NCBI GenBank assembly: GCA_963841405.1 | Contig: CAWJCM010000007.1 | Coordinates: forward strand, 1,065,202-1,129,201 | Origin: DATBLE01 sp963841405 | GTDB lineage: Bacteria > Actinomycetota > Thermoleophilia > Gaiellales > Gaiellaceae | Direction: 5' to 3' | Length of the DNA: 64,000 nucleotides | Notes under the pieces: model-generated | Seen by the model: only the letters and a program-made list of their open reading frames with translations | Database searches by the model: none | What the model was told of the DNA's origin: nothing | Part shown: one piece after another, positions 1 to 7,884 of the stretch | Numbering within the stretch: the stretch's first letter is position 1 | Layout of the letters: each line of letters begins with the position of its first letter | Made by a program: the position numbers and the translations under genes

Positions 1-51
1 TCTCTGGTGGCTCGTCGGAGCCTGCGTCATCAGCGAACGAAGGAGGAAGAC

Positions 52-777
52 ATGGCCGGGAAGATCGTCTGGCACGAGCTCTTGACGGACGACCTCGGGG
101 TCGCGACCCGCTTCTACACCCAGCTGCTCGCCGCCGAGCTCGAGACGGCGGCGGTGGACGGCCACGAGTACCAGATGCTGAAGAACGGCGATGGCAACCA
201 CGCCGGCTTCGTCCAGAAGGACGAGGCGACGGCCCGCATCCCCTCCCACTGGTACCCATACGTCCACGTCGACGACGTCGACGTCTCGGTTGCGAAGGCC
301 GAGGCGCTCGGCGCACACCTGGTCCACGGCCCAGCGGACGTCGGTGACATGCTCCGCTTCGCGGTGCTCGGCGACCCGCAGCACGCGACCTTCGGCGTGA
401 TGACGGACGACGGCGATGGGCCGAAAGGTGTCTTCGCCTGGGACGAGCTGCACGCCACCGAGCCCGACGCGGCCGCAAGCTTCTACGGCGACCTCTTCGG
501 CTGGACGGCGGCGCCGTTCGCGGAGGAGTACCGCGTCTTCAACCTGGCCGAGTCCGGCGTCGGCGGCCTGATGCAGGAACGCGGCGGGTCGCAGGCCGCG
601 TACTGGCTCGCCTACTTCGCGGTCGAGGACACGGATACAGCCGCCGCCAGGGCAATGGAGCTCGGCGCCGGGGTGATCGTGCCGCCGGAGTCGATGGAGG
701 ACGTCTGCCGCTACGCGGTTCTGACCGATCCGACCGGCGCTGCTTTCGGCCTGCACCAACCGCCTGCCGAGAGCTAG
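52..777 (+). CDS. Two-domain VOC (glyoxalase/bleomycin-resistance fold) protein
   Basis: A 241-residue protein made of two tandem VOC modules, about residues 1-120 and 127-241; each opens with a similar stretch (WHELLTDDL and WDELHATEPD). This tandem layout is common in actinobacterial proteins annotated as glyoxalase-like or hydroxylase-like. The substrate cannot be told from sequence, and I see no clear full set of metal ligands. An in-frame GTG lies at position 7, but the ATG at 52 is preceded by a strong GGAGGA ribosome site at 41-46, so I start there. The gene stands alone, convergent with the DUF1326 gene. Fold assignment is confident; function is unknown. Confidence 0.85.
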   Translation: MAGKIVWHELLTDDLGVATRFYTQLLAAELETAAVDGHEYQMLKNGDGNHAGFVQKDEATARIPSHWYPYVHVDDVDVSVAKAEALGAHLVHGPADVGDMLRFAVLGDPQHATFGVMTDDGDGPKGVFAWDELHATEPDAAASFYGDLFGWTAAPFAEEYRVFNLAESGVGGLMQERGGSQAAYWLAYFAVEDTDTAAARAMELGAGVIVPPESMEDVCRYAVLTDPTGAAFGLHQPPAES

Positions 778-876
778 CCGAGAGCCGCCGCGCAACGTCG
801 CCCAACGCTCGAAGCAGGCGGCGGCCTCGAGTGCGTGTCGAAGCCGAAGCTCAGGCAGACCCTGCTGTCCGGCATC

Positions 877-1482
877 TCAGCCCGCGTAGGCAAACGTGCT
901 GACGTACGCGCAGTTGCCGGCGAGTTCCCACTCGAATGGGTCGTCGGCGACCGCGAGCCGGTCGGCGTAGTACTCGGTGCCTGCGATGTGGTGGCCGGGA
1001 ATGCCGCAGCTGACGCGCTCCTCGGTCGCGACCGGGCGGCGCGCGGTCAGCTCGATTGTTCGGCCGACACGCAACTCGTGGCCGTCCGGACCGACGCGGA
1101 GGTCGATCGCGGCGGGGCGCACGTCGATCAGGTCGCTCGGCTTGCGCACCCACGGCAAGCGCAACACCAGTTCGCCTCCGCGCTTCCCCGTGAGGATCTC
1201 CGCCAACGCCGCGCGCTGCTCCTCGCTCCCGCGCTCGTCGACGTAGACGACGAAGCTCCAGGGTGAGCCCGGCTCGTCGTCGTCGTACCGGATCGCGAAC
1301 GCGGCTGCCAGTCCCGACAGGTCGACGTCGTCCGCGTGGCCGTCGCGCACGAGCCACGAGAGCACGCCGAAGCAGATCCCGGAGGTGGAGCGGCCGCCGG
1401 CGATCGCGCCGACGGTACGGCAGGGACAGATCGCCTCGCAGTTGCACGACTCGAAGTAGTCGCCCTCGATGCGCCAGCCCAC
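877..1482 (-). CDS. DUF1326 domain protein
   Basis: A 201-residue protein that begins with the cysteine-rich DUF1326 signature (ESCNCEAICPC; cysteines 13, 15, 19 and 21). The family is widespread in actinobacteria and of unknown biochemical role; the clustered cysteines suggest metal binding or redox chemistry, which is inference. There is no signal peptide or membrane segment. It diverges from korA: its start lies 59 bases before the korA ATG, so the two promoters must sit in this short gap. Confidence 0.85.
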   Translation of the reverse strand: MGWRIEGDYFESCNCEAICPCRTVGAIAGGRSTSGICFGVLSWLVRDGHADDVDLSGLAAAFAIRYDDDEPGSPWSFVVYVDERGSEEQRAALAEILTGKRGGELVLRLPWVRKPSDLIDVRPAAIDLRVGPDGHELRVGRTIELTARRPVATEERVSCGIPGHHIAGTEYYADRLAVADDPFEWELAGNCAYVSTFAYAG

Positions 1483-1541
1483 CGCCGAACCGTAAACGAG
1501 GCCAATCCGCCGCGTCCGGCCGTGCGCTATACCTAGACCAG

Positions 1542-3371
1542 ATGGCCAAGACGGTCGAGCGCATCAGCCAGGTGACCATTCGCTTCGCGGGCGACTCCGG
1601 CGACGGCATGCAACTGACCGGCGCCCGCTTCACGAGCGAGACGGCCGTCCTCGGCAACGACCTGTCCACGCTGCCGGACTTCCCGGCCGAGATCCGGGCA
1701 CCGGCCGGCTCGCTCCCGGGTGTCTCCGGCTTCCAGATCCACTTCGCCGACCACGACATCCTCACGCCGGGCGACCGGCCGAACGTGCTCGTGGCGATGA
1801 ACCCCGCCGCGCTCAGGACCAACATCAAGGACCTGCCGAAGGGCGGCACGCTGATCGTCAACTCCGATGCGTTCAGCGAGAAGAACCTCGACAAGGCCGG
1901 CTACGCGTCGAACCCGCTCGACGACAGCTCCCTGGCCGATTTCGCGCTGCACTCGATCCCGCTGACGACGATGACGCTGGAGGCGGTCAAGGACGCCGGC
2001 GTGACCAGCCGCGAGGCCGAGCGCGCCAAGAACATGTTCGCGCTCGGGCTGATGTCGTGGCTGTACACGCGGCCGACCGAGGCGACCGTCGACGAGATCA
2101 AGGCGAAGTTCGCGAAGCGGCCGGAGATCGCCGAGGCGAACATCCGCGCCTTCCAGGCGGGCTACGCCTTCGGCGAGACGACCGAGGCGTTCGCGGTGCA
2201 GTACGAGGTCGCTCCGGCGAAGATGGCGCCGGGCGTCTACCGGAACGTGACCGGGAACCAGGCACTCGCGCTCGGGCTGGTCGCCGCCGGCGTGAAGAGC
2301 GGCCTGCCGCTCTTCCTCGGCGCGTACCCGATCACGCCGGCGTCGGGGATCCTGGAGGAGCTGGCCGGCTACAAGCACTTCGGCGTCCGCACCTTCCAGG
2401 CCGAGGACGAGATCGCGGCGGTCGGCGCCGCGCTCGGCGCCGCCTTCGGCGGCTCGCTCGGCATCTCCACCTCCAGCGGGCCTGGGATCGTGCTCAAGCA
2501 GGAGGCGATCGGGCTGGCGGTCACGCTCGAGCTGCCGCTGGTCATCCTCGACATCCAGCGGGCCGGCCCCGCGACCGGCATGCCGACCAAGCCGGAGCAG
2601 GGCGACCTGCTGAACGTGATGTTCGGACGCAACTCCGAGTCGCCGGTGCCGGTGGTCGCGGCGGCGACGCCGGGCGACTGCTTCGACGCGACGCTCGAGG
2701 CGTGTCGCATCGCGCTCATGTACCGGACGCCGGTATTCATGCTCTCCGACGCCTACCTTGCGAACGGCTCCGAGCCGTGGCTGATCCCGGACCCCGACTC
2801 GATCCCCGAGATCCCGGTCGAGTTCGCCGACGCGCCGAACCAGGACGGCGCCTTCATGCCGTACCTGCGTGACCCGCAGACACTCGCACGGCCGTGGGCG
2901 GTGCCGGGGACTCCCGGCCTGGAGCACCGGATCGGCGGCCTCGAGAAGGCGGACGTGAGCGGGAACGTCTCGTACGACCCGGACAACCACGACTACATGG
3001 TCCGGATCCGCGCCCAGAAGGTGGCCGGGATCGACGTGCCCGACCTCGAGGTCGACCACGTCGAGGGCGCGAAGCTGCTCGTGCTCGGCTGGGGCGGTAC
3101 CTATGGGCCGATCACCGCGGCGGTGAAGAAGGTGCGCGAAGGCGGCGGCAAGGTCGCGCAGGCGCACCTCCGCCACCTGAACCCATTCCCGCGCAACCTC
3201 GGTGACGCGCTGCGCTCCTACGACCGCGTGCTCGTGCCGGAGATGAACCTCGGCCAGCTGCTGAAGCTCGTGCGCGCCGAGTTCCTCGTCGACGCCGCCG
3301 GCTACAACAAGGTGCGCGGGCTGCCGTTCAGCTCGTCCGAGCTGGCCGACGCGATGGAGGCATTGCTGTGA
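1542..3371 (+). CDS. korA: 2-oxoacid:ferredoxin oxidoreductase, fused gamma/alpha subunit (KorA type)
   Basis: A 609-residue large subunit of a 2-oxoacid:acceptor oxidoreductase, which with KorB oxidatively decarboxylates a 2-oxoacid (probably 2-oxoglutarate) to the acyl-CoA and reduces ferredoxin. The N-terminal gamma domain carries GDSGDG (residues 17-22). The alpha domain follows with YPITPASGILEEL, the EDEIAAVGAALGAAFGG stretch and the RAGPATGMPTKPEQGD motif, all typical of KorA. The open frame extends far upstream, but the ATG at 1542 gives the family N-terminus (MAKTVERISQ); a TATACC element about 10 bases before it suggests a very short or leaderless transcript. The stop overlaps the next start (GTGA), implying translational coupling. 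Substrate preference is inferred. Confidence 0.92.
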   Translation: MAKTVERISQVTIRFAGDSGDGMQLTGARFTSETAVLGNDLSTLPDFPAEIRAPAGSLPGVSGFQIHFADHDILTPGDRPNVLVAMNPAALRTNIKDLPKGGTLIVNSDAFSEKNLDKAGYASNPLDDSSLADFALHSIPLTTMTLEAVKDAGVTSREAERAKNMFALGLMSWLYTRPTEATVDEIKAKFAKRPEIAEANIRAFQAGYAFGETTEAFAVQYEVAPAKMAPGVYRNVTGNQALALGLVAAGVKSGLPLFLGAYPITPASGILEELAGYKHFGVRTFQAEDEIAAVGAALGAAFGGSLGISTSSGPGIVLKQEAIGLAVTLELPLVILDIQRAGPATGMPTKPEQGDLLNVMFGRNSESPVPVVAAATPGDCFDATLEACRIALMYRTPVFMLSDAYLANGSEPWLIPDPDSIPEIPVEFADAPNQDGAFMPYLRDPQTLARPWAVPGTPGLEHRIGGLEKADVSGNVSYDPDNHDYMVRIRAQKVAGIDVPDLEVDHVEGAKLLVLGWGGTYGPITAAVKKVREGGGKVAQAHLRHLNPFPRNLGDALRSYDRVLVPEMNLGQLLKLVRAEFLVDAAGYNKVRGLPFSSSELADAMEALL

Positions 3372-3559
3372 GTGGGTTCTCGTATCGGTCGACGAAGGAC
3401 GGCAAGGTGCTGATCTCGTGGCAGGGCCGGCCGGTCGTGACGCTTGCAGGCAACCGGGCGCAGACCTTCATCTCCCGCGCGGATGGGCTGGAGGGCGAGG
3501 AGCTCCAGCTGCAGCTCGCCCGGGTGACGGGCAACTTCAAGCGGGGGAACGAGCGGTGA
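3368..3559 (+). CDS. Small protein between korA and korB
   Basis: A 63-residue reading frame joined by GTGA overlaps to korA on one side and korB on the other. That makes it a real cistron of the operon and not a chance frame. It starts with GTG and reads MSGFSYRSTKDGK and later ends ARVTGNFKRGNER. It is basic and soluble, with no cysteines, so it is not a ferredoxin delta subunit. I do not recognise a characterised family. From the strict coupling I infer an accessory or assembly role for the KorAB enzyme. Confidence 0.75.
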   Translation: MSGFSYRSTKDGKVLISWQGRPVVTLAGNRAQTFISRADGLEGEELQLQLARVTGNFKRGNER

Positions 3560-4617
3560 GCGAGAACGGTGGCGGCAACGGCAACGGGCTCGTCCAGCTG
3601 ACGGCAAAAGACTTCAAGACCGACCAGGAGGTCCGCTGGTGCCCGGGCTGTGGCGACTACGCGATCCTCGCCGCGATGCAGAGCTTCATGCCGGAGCTCG
3701 GGATCGAGCGCGAGCGGACCGTGTTCATCTCCGGGATCGGCTGCGCCGCGCGCTTCCCCTACTACATGCAGACCTACGGGATCCACTCGATCCACGGGCG
3801 CGCGCCGGCGATCGCGACGGGGCTGGCATCGTCGCGGCCCGATCTGTCGGTGTGGGTGGTGACCGGCGACGGCGACGCGCTCTCGATCGGCGGCAACCAC
3901 CTGATCCACGCGCTGCGCCGGAACGTCAACGTCAAGGTCCTGCTCTTCAACAACCAGATCTACGGGCTGACCAAGGGGCAGTACTCGCCGACCAGCGAGC
4001 TGGGCAAGGTGACCAAGTCGACGCCGATGGGATCGCTCGACTACCCCTTCAACCCCGTCTCGCTGGCGATCGGGGCCGAGGCGACCTTCGTCGCCCGTTC
4101 GATCGACACCGACCGCAAGCATCTGACCTCGGTGCTGCGCCGGGCGGCCGCCCACCAGGGGACCGCCTTCGTCGAGATCTACCAGAACTGCAACATCTTC
4201 AACGACGGCGCCTTCGAGGCGGTCAAGGAGCACGCCGAGAACCAGATCCGACTCGAGCACGCCCGTCCGATCCGCTTCGGCGAGGACGGCGAGCGCGGCG
4301 TGCTGCAGCGCGCGGACGGCTCGTGCGAGCTGGTCGACGCGGCCGAGGTGGGAGAGGGCGCGCTGCTCGTCCACGACGAGCACCACGAGGCCTCGAGCCT
4401 CGCGTTCGCGCTCTCTCGGATCGCGCATACGCCGCAGGGACCGACGCCGATCGGCGTCTTCCGCGACGTCGAGCGCCCGGTCTACGACGAGCTGATGGCC
4501 GGCCAGATCGAGGCGGCGAAGGAGAAGCGCGGCGCGGGCGACCTCCGCGAGCTCCTCCACGCCGGCGACACCTGGACGATCCAAGGGACAGACCCTCGCG
4601 GTCTGTCCCTGCCTTGA
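3556..4617 (+). CDS. korB: 2-oxoacid:ferredoxin oxidoreductase, beta subunit (KorB)
   Basis: A 353-residue thiamine-diphosphate-binding subunit. It shows RWCPGCGDYA near residue 30 (cysteine pair of the family), ISGIGCAARFPYYM, and the ThDP/Mg motif GDGDALSIGG followed downstream by NN. It works with KorA. The start is the GTG at 3556, overlapping the small ORF stop; the longer frame upstream is a shadow. The last dozen codons (QGTDPRGLSLP end) are encoded by a perfect hairpin element at 4584-4610, so the natural C-terminus has probably been extended by a palindromic repeat. Confidence 0.92.
   Translation: MSENGGGNGNGLVQLTAKDFKTDQEVRWCPGCGDYAILAAMQSFMPELGIERERTVFISGIGCAARFPYYMQTYGIHSIHGRAPAIATGLASSRPDLSVWVVTGDGDALSIGGNHLIHALRRNVNVKVLLFNNQIYGLTKGQYSPTSELGKVTKSTPMGSLDYPFNPVSLAIGAEATFVARSIDTDRKHLTSVLRRAAAHQGTAFVEIYQNCNIFNDGAFEAVKEHAENQIRLEHARPIRFGEDGERGVLQRADGSCELVDAAEVGEGALLVHDEHHEASSLAFALSRIAHTPQGPTPIGVFRDVERPVYDELMAGQIEAAKEKRGAGDLRELLHAGDTWTIQGTDPRGLSLP
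4584..4610. repeat. Perfect 11-bp-arm hairpin at the 3' end of korB
   Basis: AGGGACAGACC (4584-4594) is followed by a five-base loop and GGTCTGTCCCT (4600-4610). It lies inside the last codons of korB and could act as a terminator or mRNA-end stabiliser. A related but imperfect ACAGACCC...GGGCTCTGT hairpin follows at about 4651-4668. Similar GGGACAG-containing stems recur at 48.1, 52.1 and 53.6 kb. Confidence 0.7.
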
Positions 4618-4799
4618 CGCGGCGGTGGAGCCCTCGAGCGACGGCAGGAGACAGACCCGGGGCTCTGTCCTGACGTAACGCCCGAGCGCCGCTACGCCGC
4701 GAGTTCCTTCGCCAGCCAGTAGTGCGTTGAAGCCGTCGAGCCGGGATCGACCCGCCGACGGCCTGGCGCCCGGCGCACTATATCCCATGGCTCTCTCGG

Positions 4800-4832
4800 A
4801 GTATATCCAAGCAATTGGCGCCCGGATATACT
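4800..4832 (+). promoter_or_regulatory. VapBC promoter with palindromic operator half-sites
   Basis: AGTATATCC (4800-4808) and its exact inverted copy GGATATACT (4824-4832) flank a 15-base spacer directly before vapB. A third related half-site (CTATATCCC) lies at about 4778-4786. TATACT at 4827-4832 would serve as a -10 box placing the transcript start at or near the ATG at 4839, so the mRNA is probably leaderless. Palindromes overlapping the promoter fit autoregulation by a VapB ribbon-helix-helix dimer. Confidence 0.65.
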
Positions 4833-4838
4833 GACGGC

Positions 4839-5054
4839 ATGACGCGGAAGACCACGATCGCCGTCGACGACGAGCTGCTGGCGAAGGCGCAGGCCGTGCT
4901 CGGCACCAAGGGGCTGAAGGACACGGTCGACGCGGCCCTGAACGAGGTCGTACGGGCGGAGCTCCGTCGAGATCTCATTCGTCGGCTCCGGACCGGGGAC
5001 GGGTTCGACTTCGACGAAGCCACCTACCGCGCAGCTCGCCAGTGGCGAACCTGA
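4839..5054 (+). CDS. vapB: Type II antitoxin, VapB-like ribbon-helix-helix
   Basis: A 71-residue protein starting MTRKTTIAVDDELLAKAQ, the usual VapB/RHH N-terminus in which the first beta strand contacts DNA. It continues with GTKGLKDTVDAALNEVVRAE and a charged, flexible C-terminus that would wrap the toxin. It should neutralise the PIN toxin encoded by the next gene, with which it overlaps by 13 bases, and repress the shared promoter through the TATATCC half-sites just upstream. The ATG at 4839 is chosen over an upstream GTG because it gives the family N-terminus and lies at the predicted leaderless transcript start. Confidence 0.85.
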   Translation: MTRKTTIAVDDELLAKAQAVLGTKGLKDTVDAALNEVVRAELRRDLIRRLRTGDGFDFDEATYRAARQWRT

Positions 5055-5470
5055 CCAGCTTGCTCCTGGCAGACACGAGTGCCTGGCATAGAAGCGGCAC
5101 CCTTTCGGTGGCCGATCAGTGGGAGGACGCGCTGAACGACAAGCGGATCGCGACGACCGCCCCGATCAGGCTCGAAGTCCTCTACTCGGCGCAGACGGCC
5201 CGCGATTACGACCTCACCGTGTTCCAGCTAGACCTACTCCGGCAGCTCCCTTGCAGCGACTCGGCGTGGAGTCGCGCCGCGGAAGTCCAGCGCGAGCTCG
5301 CGCACAAGGCGGCTCTTCACCACCGCAGCGTGCGGTTGCCCGACCTGCTAGTCGCCGCCGTCGCCGAGCTCGAAGGTGCAGTCGTCTGGCACTACGACGA
5401 GGACTTCGACCGGGTCGCCGAAGTGACCGGACAGCCGATGGAATGGGTCGCGCCTCGGGGTTCGCTGTAA
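5042..5470 (+). CDS. vapC: Type II toxin, PIN-domain ribonuclease (VapC-like)
   Basis: A 142-residue PIN-domain protein. The acidic Mg-binding residues expected for a VapC nuclease are all visible: D11 (LADTSAW), E45 (RLEVLYS), D101 (LPDLLVAA) and D119/D121 (HYDEDFD). The enzyme would cleave RNA, in characterised VapCs often tRNA or rRNA. It starts at a GTG inside the vapB frame, giving a 13-base overlap and translational coupling. All key residues are kept, so it is probably active. Confidence 0.88.
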   Translation: MANLTSLLLADTSAWHRSGTLSVADQWEDALNDKRIATTAPIRLEVLYSAQTARDYDLTVFQLDLLRQLPCSDSAWSRAAEVQRELAHKAALHHRSVRLPDLLVAAVAELEGAVVWHYDEDFDRVAEVTGQPMEWVAPRGSL

Positions 5471-5499
5471 CGCGCCGCCGGCGTGCGAGACCAGAAGGT

Positions 5500-5988
5500 A
5501 TGACAGAGAGGGCGACGTTCGCAGCCGGGTGCTTCTGGGGCGTCGAGTCGGCGTTCCGCGCGATTCCCGGCGTCACCGGCACCCGCGTCGGCTACACCGG
5601 CGGCCACACCGAGAGTCCCTCGTACTACGACGTCTGCTCCGACACGACCGGCCACGCCGAGGCAGTCGAGGTCACCTACGACCCCGAGCAGGTCTCGTAC
5701 GAGCAGCTGCTCGAGCTCTTCTGGCGCTTGCACGATCCGACCCAGGGCGACCGCCAGGGGCCTGACGTCGGTAGCCAGTACCGCTCGGCCGTGTTCTTCC
5801 ACTCGCCCGAGCAGGAGGAGGAGGCACTGGCCTCACGCGCCCGCGTGCAGGCGCAGCTGCCGGCTCGAGTCGCGACGGAGGTCGCGCGGGCGGGCGAGTT
5901 CTACGAGGCCGAGGACTACCACCAGCAGTACTTCGAGAAACAGGGCCGCACGAGCTGCCACGCAGGTCTGCGCGGCGCGACCGTCTAG
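5500..5988 (+). CDS. msrA: Peptide-methionine (S)-S-oxide reductase
   Basis: A 162-residue MsrA that repairs the S-epimer of methionine sulfoxide in proteins using thioredoxin. The catalytic signature AAGCFWGVE with C11 sits at the N-terminus, followed by GYTGGHTESPSYYDVCSDTTGHAEAV split over the usual region, and YHQQYFEK near the end. The ATG at 5500 gives the conventional N-terminus. Its stop overlaps the stop of the convergent exporter gene in a shared CTAG. Length and motifs are normal for the family. Confidence 0.93.
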   Translation: MTERATFAAGCFWGVESAFRAIPGVTGTRVGYTGGHTESPSYYDVCSDTTGHAEAVEVTYDPEQVSYEQLLELFWRLHDPTQGDRQGPDVGSQYRSAVFFHSPEQEEEALASRARVQAQLPARVATEVARAGEFYEAEDYHQQYFEKQGRTSCHAGLRGATV

Positions 5989-7268
5989 ACCGTTCGCTGC
6001 TCCTCGGCGACCGCGACCACCGGTGCGTGCCTGCGCGGCGGCCTGGCGCTGCGCAGGCGCGTCACCGCGAACGCCGTCACCGCCAGGCCGCACACGCCCG
6101 CGACCCCGAACGCGAGCTCGGTGCCGCCGACGTCGGCGAGCCAGCCCGCCAGCAGGCCGCCGATCGGCGTCAGCCCCGCGAAGGCGAACAGATAGAGGCC
6201 GAGCACCCGCCCGCGCAGGTAGTCGGGCGCAGTCAGCTGGAGCACCGACTGGCTGTTCGCCGTCCAGGTCGAGAAGCAGAAGCCAATCGCGATCAGGAGC
6301 GCGCCGGCGACGGCCACGTTCCGCACCGGGGCGAGCAGGAGCATCGCGCCGCTGAACCCGGCGGCGCCGAGGATCAGCGCCCGCCAGCTCGCCCGGCTCA
6401 TCGCCGCCGCGAAGAGCGCGCCGAGCAGGGCGCCCGCGCCGAAGCAGGCGAACAGCGCGCCGAAGACGGCTGCGCCCGAGTCGAGGGTCTTCGAGGTCAG
6501 TACCGGCAGCAGCACCCGGAAGTTGAAGCCCGTCGCGCTGACGACCGTGACCATCAGCAGCACCGTCAGCACCGCGGGCGTCTGCCGGGCATAGCGCAGG
6601 CCCTCGCGGATCGCGGCGCCGGTCTTTTCACCGGCCGAGCTCCGCTCGACGGTGAAGAGCTCCGAGACGTGCATGAGCAGGAGCGCGGCGAGGACGGCCA
6701 GGAAGGAACCGGCGTTGATCGCGAAGCACCAGCCGGAGCCGACCAGCGCGATCAGCACGCCGCCGATCGCCGGGCCGACCACGCGGCCGGCGTTGAAGAG
6801 CGACGAGTTGAGCGCGATCGCGTTGGGAAGCTCGCCGCGGCCGACCAGCTGGTACGTGAGCGCGTGCCGGTTCGGCGCGTCGAAGACGAGCGCGGTTCCG
6901 CCCAGGAAGGCGAGTACGAAGTACGGCCACGTGTGCGACACGCCGGCGAAGGCGAGCCCCGCCAAACCCGCTGCGACGACCATCGACACCGTCTGCGTGG
7001 CGAGCACGACGCGGCGGTTGTCGAAGCGGTCGGCGGCCACCCCGGAGAACAGCCCGAAGGCGAGGAACGGCGCGTACCGGGCGAAGACGAGCGCGCCGAC
7101 GTAGACCGGCGAATGGGTCAGTCCGAGGATCAGCCACGGCAGCGCCGTGTCCTGCATCCAGGTTCCGGTCACGGAGACGATCTGTCCGGTGAAGTAGAGG
7201 CGGTAGTTCCGATGCCTGCGCAGGCTCGAGAACGTGCGCGAGTTCAGGGCGTGAAGCGCGGCGGTCAC
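5985..7268 (-). CDS. MFS exporter (EntS/MFS_3-like)
   Basis: A 427-residue integral membrane protein with about twelve hydrophobic segments. The N-terminus RRHRNYRLYFTGQIVSVTG followed by WMQDTALPWL is typical of the MFS_3/enterobactin-exporter-like group, which pumps small molecules such as siderophores, drugs or macrolides outward. It is preceded on the same strand by a MarR regulator whose stop overlaps its start (ATGA), so the pair is one operon that an inducing ligand probably derepresses. The exported substrate is unknown. Confidence 0.88.
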   Translation of the reverse strand: MTAALHALNSRTFSSLRRHRNYRLYFTGQIVSVTGTWMQDTALPWLILGLTHSPVYVGALVFARYAPFLAFGLFSGVAADRFDNRRVVLATQTVSMVVAAGLAGLAFAGVSHTWPYFVLAFLGGTALVFDAPNRHALTYQLVGRGELPNAIALNSSLFNAGRVVGPAIGGVLIALVGSGWCFAINAGSFLAVLAALLLMHVSELFTVERSSAGEKTGAAIREGLRYARQTPAVLTVLLMVTVVSATGFNFRVLLPVLTSKTLDSGAAVFGALFACFGAGALLGALFAAAMSRASWRALILGAAGFSGAMLLLAPVRNVAVAGALLIAIGFCFSTWTANSQSVLQLTAPDYLRGRVLGLYLFAFAGLTPIGGLLAGWLADVGGTELAFGVAGVCGLAVTAFAVTRLRSARPPRRHAPVVAVAEEQRTV

Positions 7269-7708
7269 CGGTCGTCCTCCCGGAGCAGGCGCGCGAGCGG
7301 CTCGATCGCGTTCGCCACCGCGCGCTGCTCGGCCGGTTCGAGCCCGTCGAGCCGCTCGGCGAGCCAGGCCGTGCGCCGACGCCGTACCGATCGGAGGACG
7401 CGCACGCCCTTCGGCGTCAGCACCAGACGGATGCGCCGCGCGTCCTCGGCGGACCGCGTCCGGACGATCAGGCCCGCGCGCTCGAGCCGGTCGAGGTAGC
7501 GCGTCATCGACGGAGCCGAGATCCCCTCTCGCGTGGCCAGCTCCCGAACGCCGAGGTTGGGGTGGTGGCGAATCTGCGCCAGCAGCGCCGCCTGGCCGCC
7601 GGTGATCCCCTCGGCATGCGCCTCCCGGCGGAGGTGCCGGTTGAGCATCAGCAGGACCGGGCGGAGCCGGTTGGCGAGCTCGACCGAATCGAATGCCTGC
7701 ACCTTCAT
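7265..7708 (-). CDS. MarR-family transcriptional regulator
   Basis: A 147-residue winged-helix regulator. Helix-turn-helix residues lie around 52-75 (LGVRELATREGISAPSMTR) and the wing carries RSAEDARRIRLVLTPKG, typical of MarR. It should bind as a dimer and repress the operon formed with the downstream MFS exporter. A perfect 11-bp inverted repeat overlaps its own start codon, which strongly suggests autorepression. The start at 7708 leaves almost no leader. Confidence 0.9.
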   Translation of the reverse strand: MKVQAFDSVELANRLRPVLLMLNRHLRREAHAEGITGGQAALLAQIRHHPNLGVRELATREGISAPSMTRYLDRLERAGLIVRTRSAEDARRIRLVLTPKGVRVLRSVRRRRTAWLAERLDGLEPAEQRAVANAIEPLARLLREDDR

Positions 7709-7731
7709 TTCGTTACCTATGGTAACGAAAT
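7707..7731 (-). promoter_or_regulatory. Palindromic MarR operator overlapping the marR start
   Basis: ATTTCGTTACC (7707-7717) and GGTAACGAAAT (7721-7731) are exact inverted copies separated by three bases. The site includes the first bases of the marR start codon. Its size and symmetry match MarR operators. No comparable copy was noticed elsewhere in the window. Confidence 0.72.
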
Positions 7732-7858
7732 CGACCTGTCTCCCCGGTGTCCGGATCGACTACTGTCCGTCGCCGCGCCCGACATGCCGGGCGCGGCACA
7801 CGAGCGTACGTCGGCAGCAGGCGATGCGAGCGCAGCGAGCGAGCGAAGGAGAGGGCCC

Positions 7859-7883
7859 GCGGGAGAACCATGGGTTCTCCCGC
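7859..7883 (-). terminator. Hairpin downstream of the BtpA-family gene
   Basis: GCGGGAGAACC (7859-7869) and GGTTCTCCCGC (7873-7883) form a perfect 11-bp stem with a three-base loop, directly after the stop of the minus-strand gene at 7885. No U-run follows, so it may stabilise the 3' end more than terminate. Confidence 0.6.
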
Positions 7884-7884
7884 G

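Noticed and set aside
1533..3176. Long minus-strand frame opposite korA
   Set aside because: Arginine- and histidine-rich composition with no motif; it is the mirror frame of a strongly coding high-GC gene. The same applies to the long frames opposite the sulfatase, livF and sugar transferase genes.
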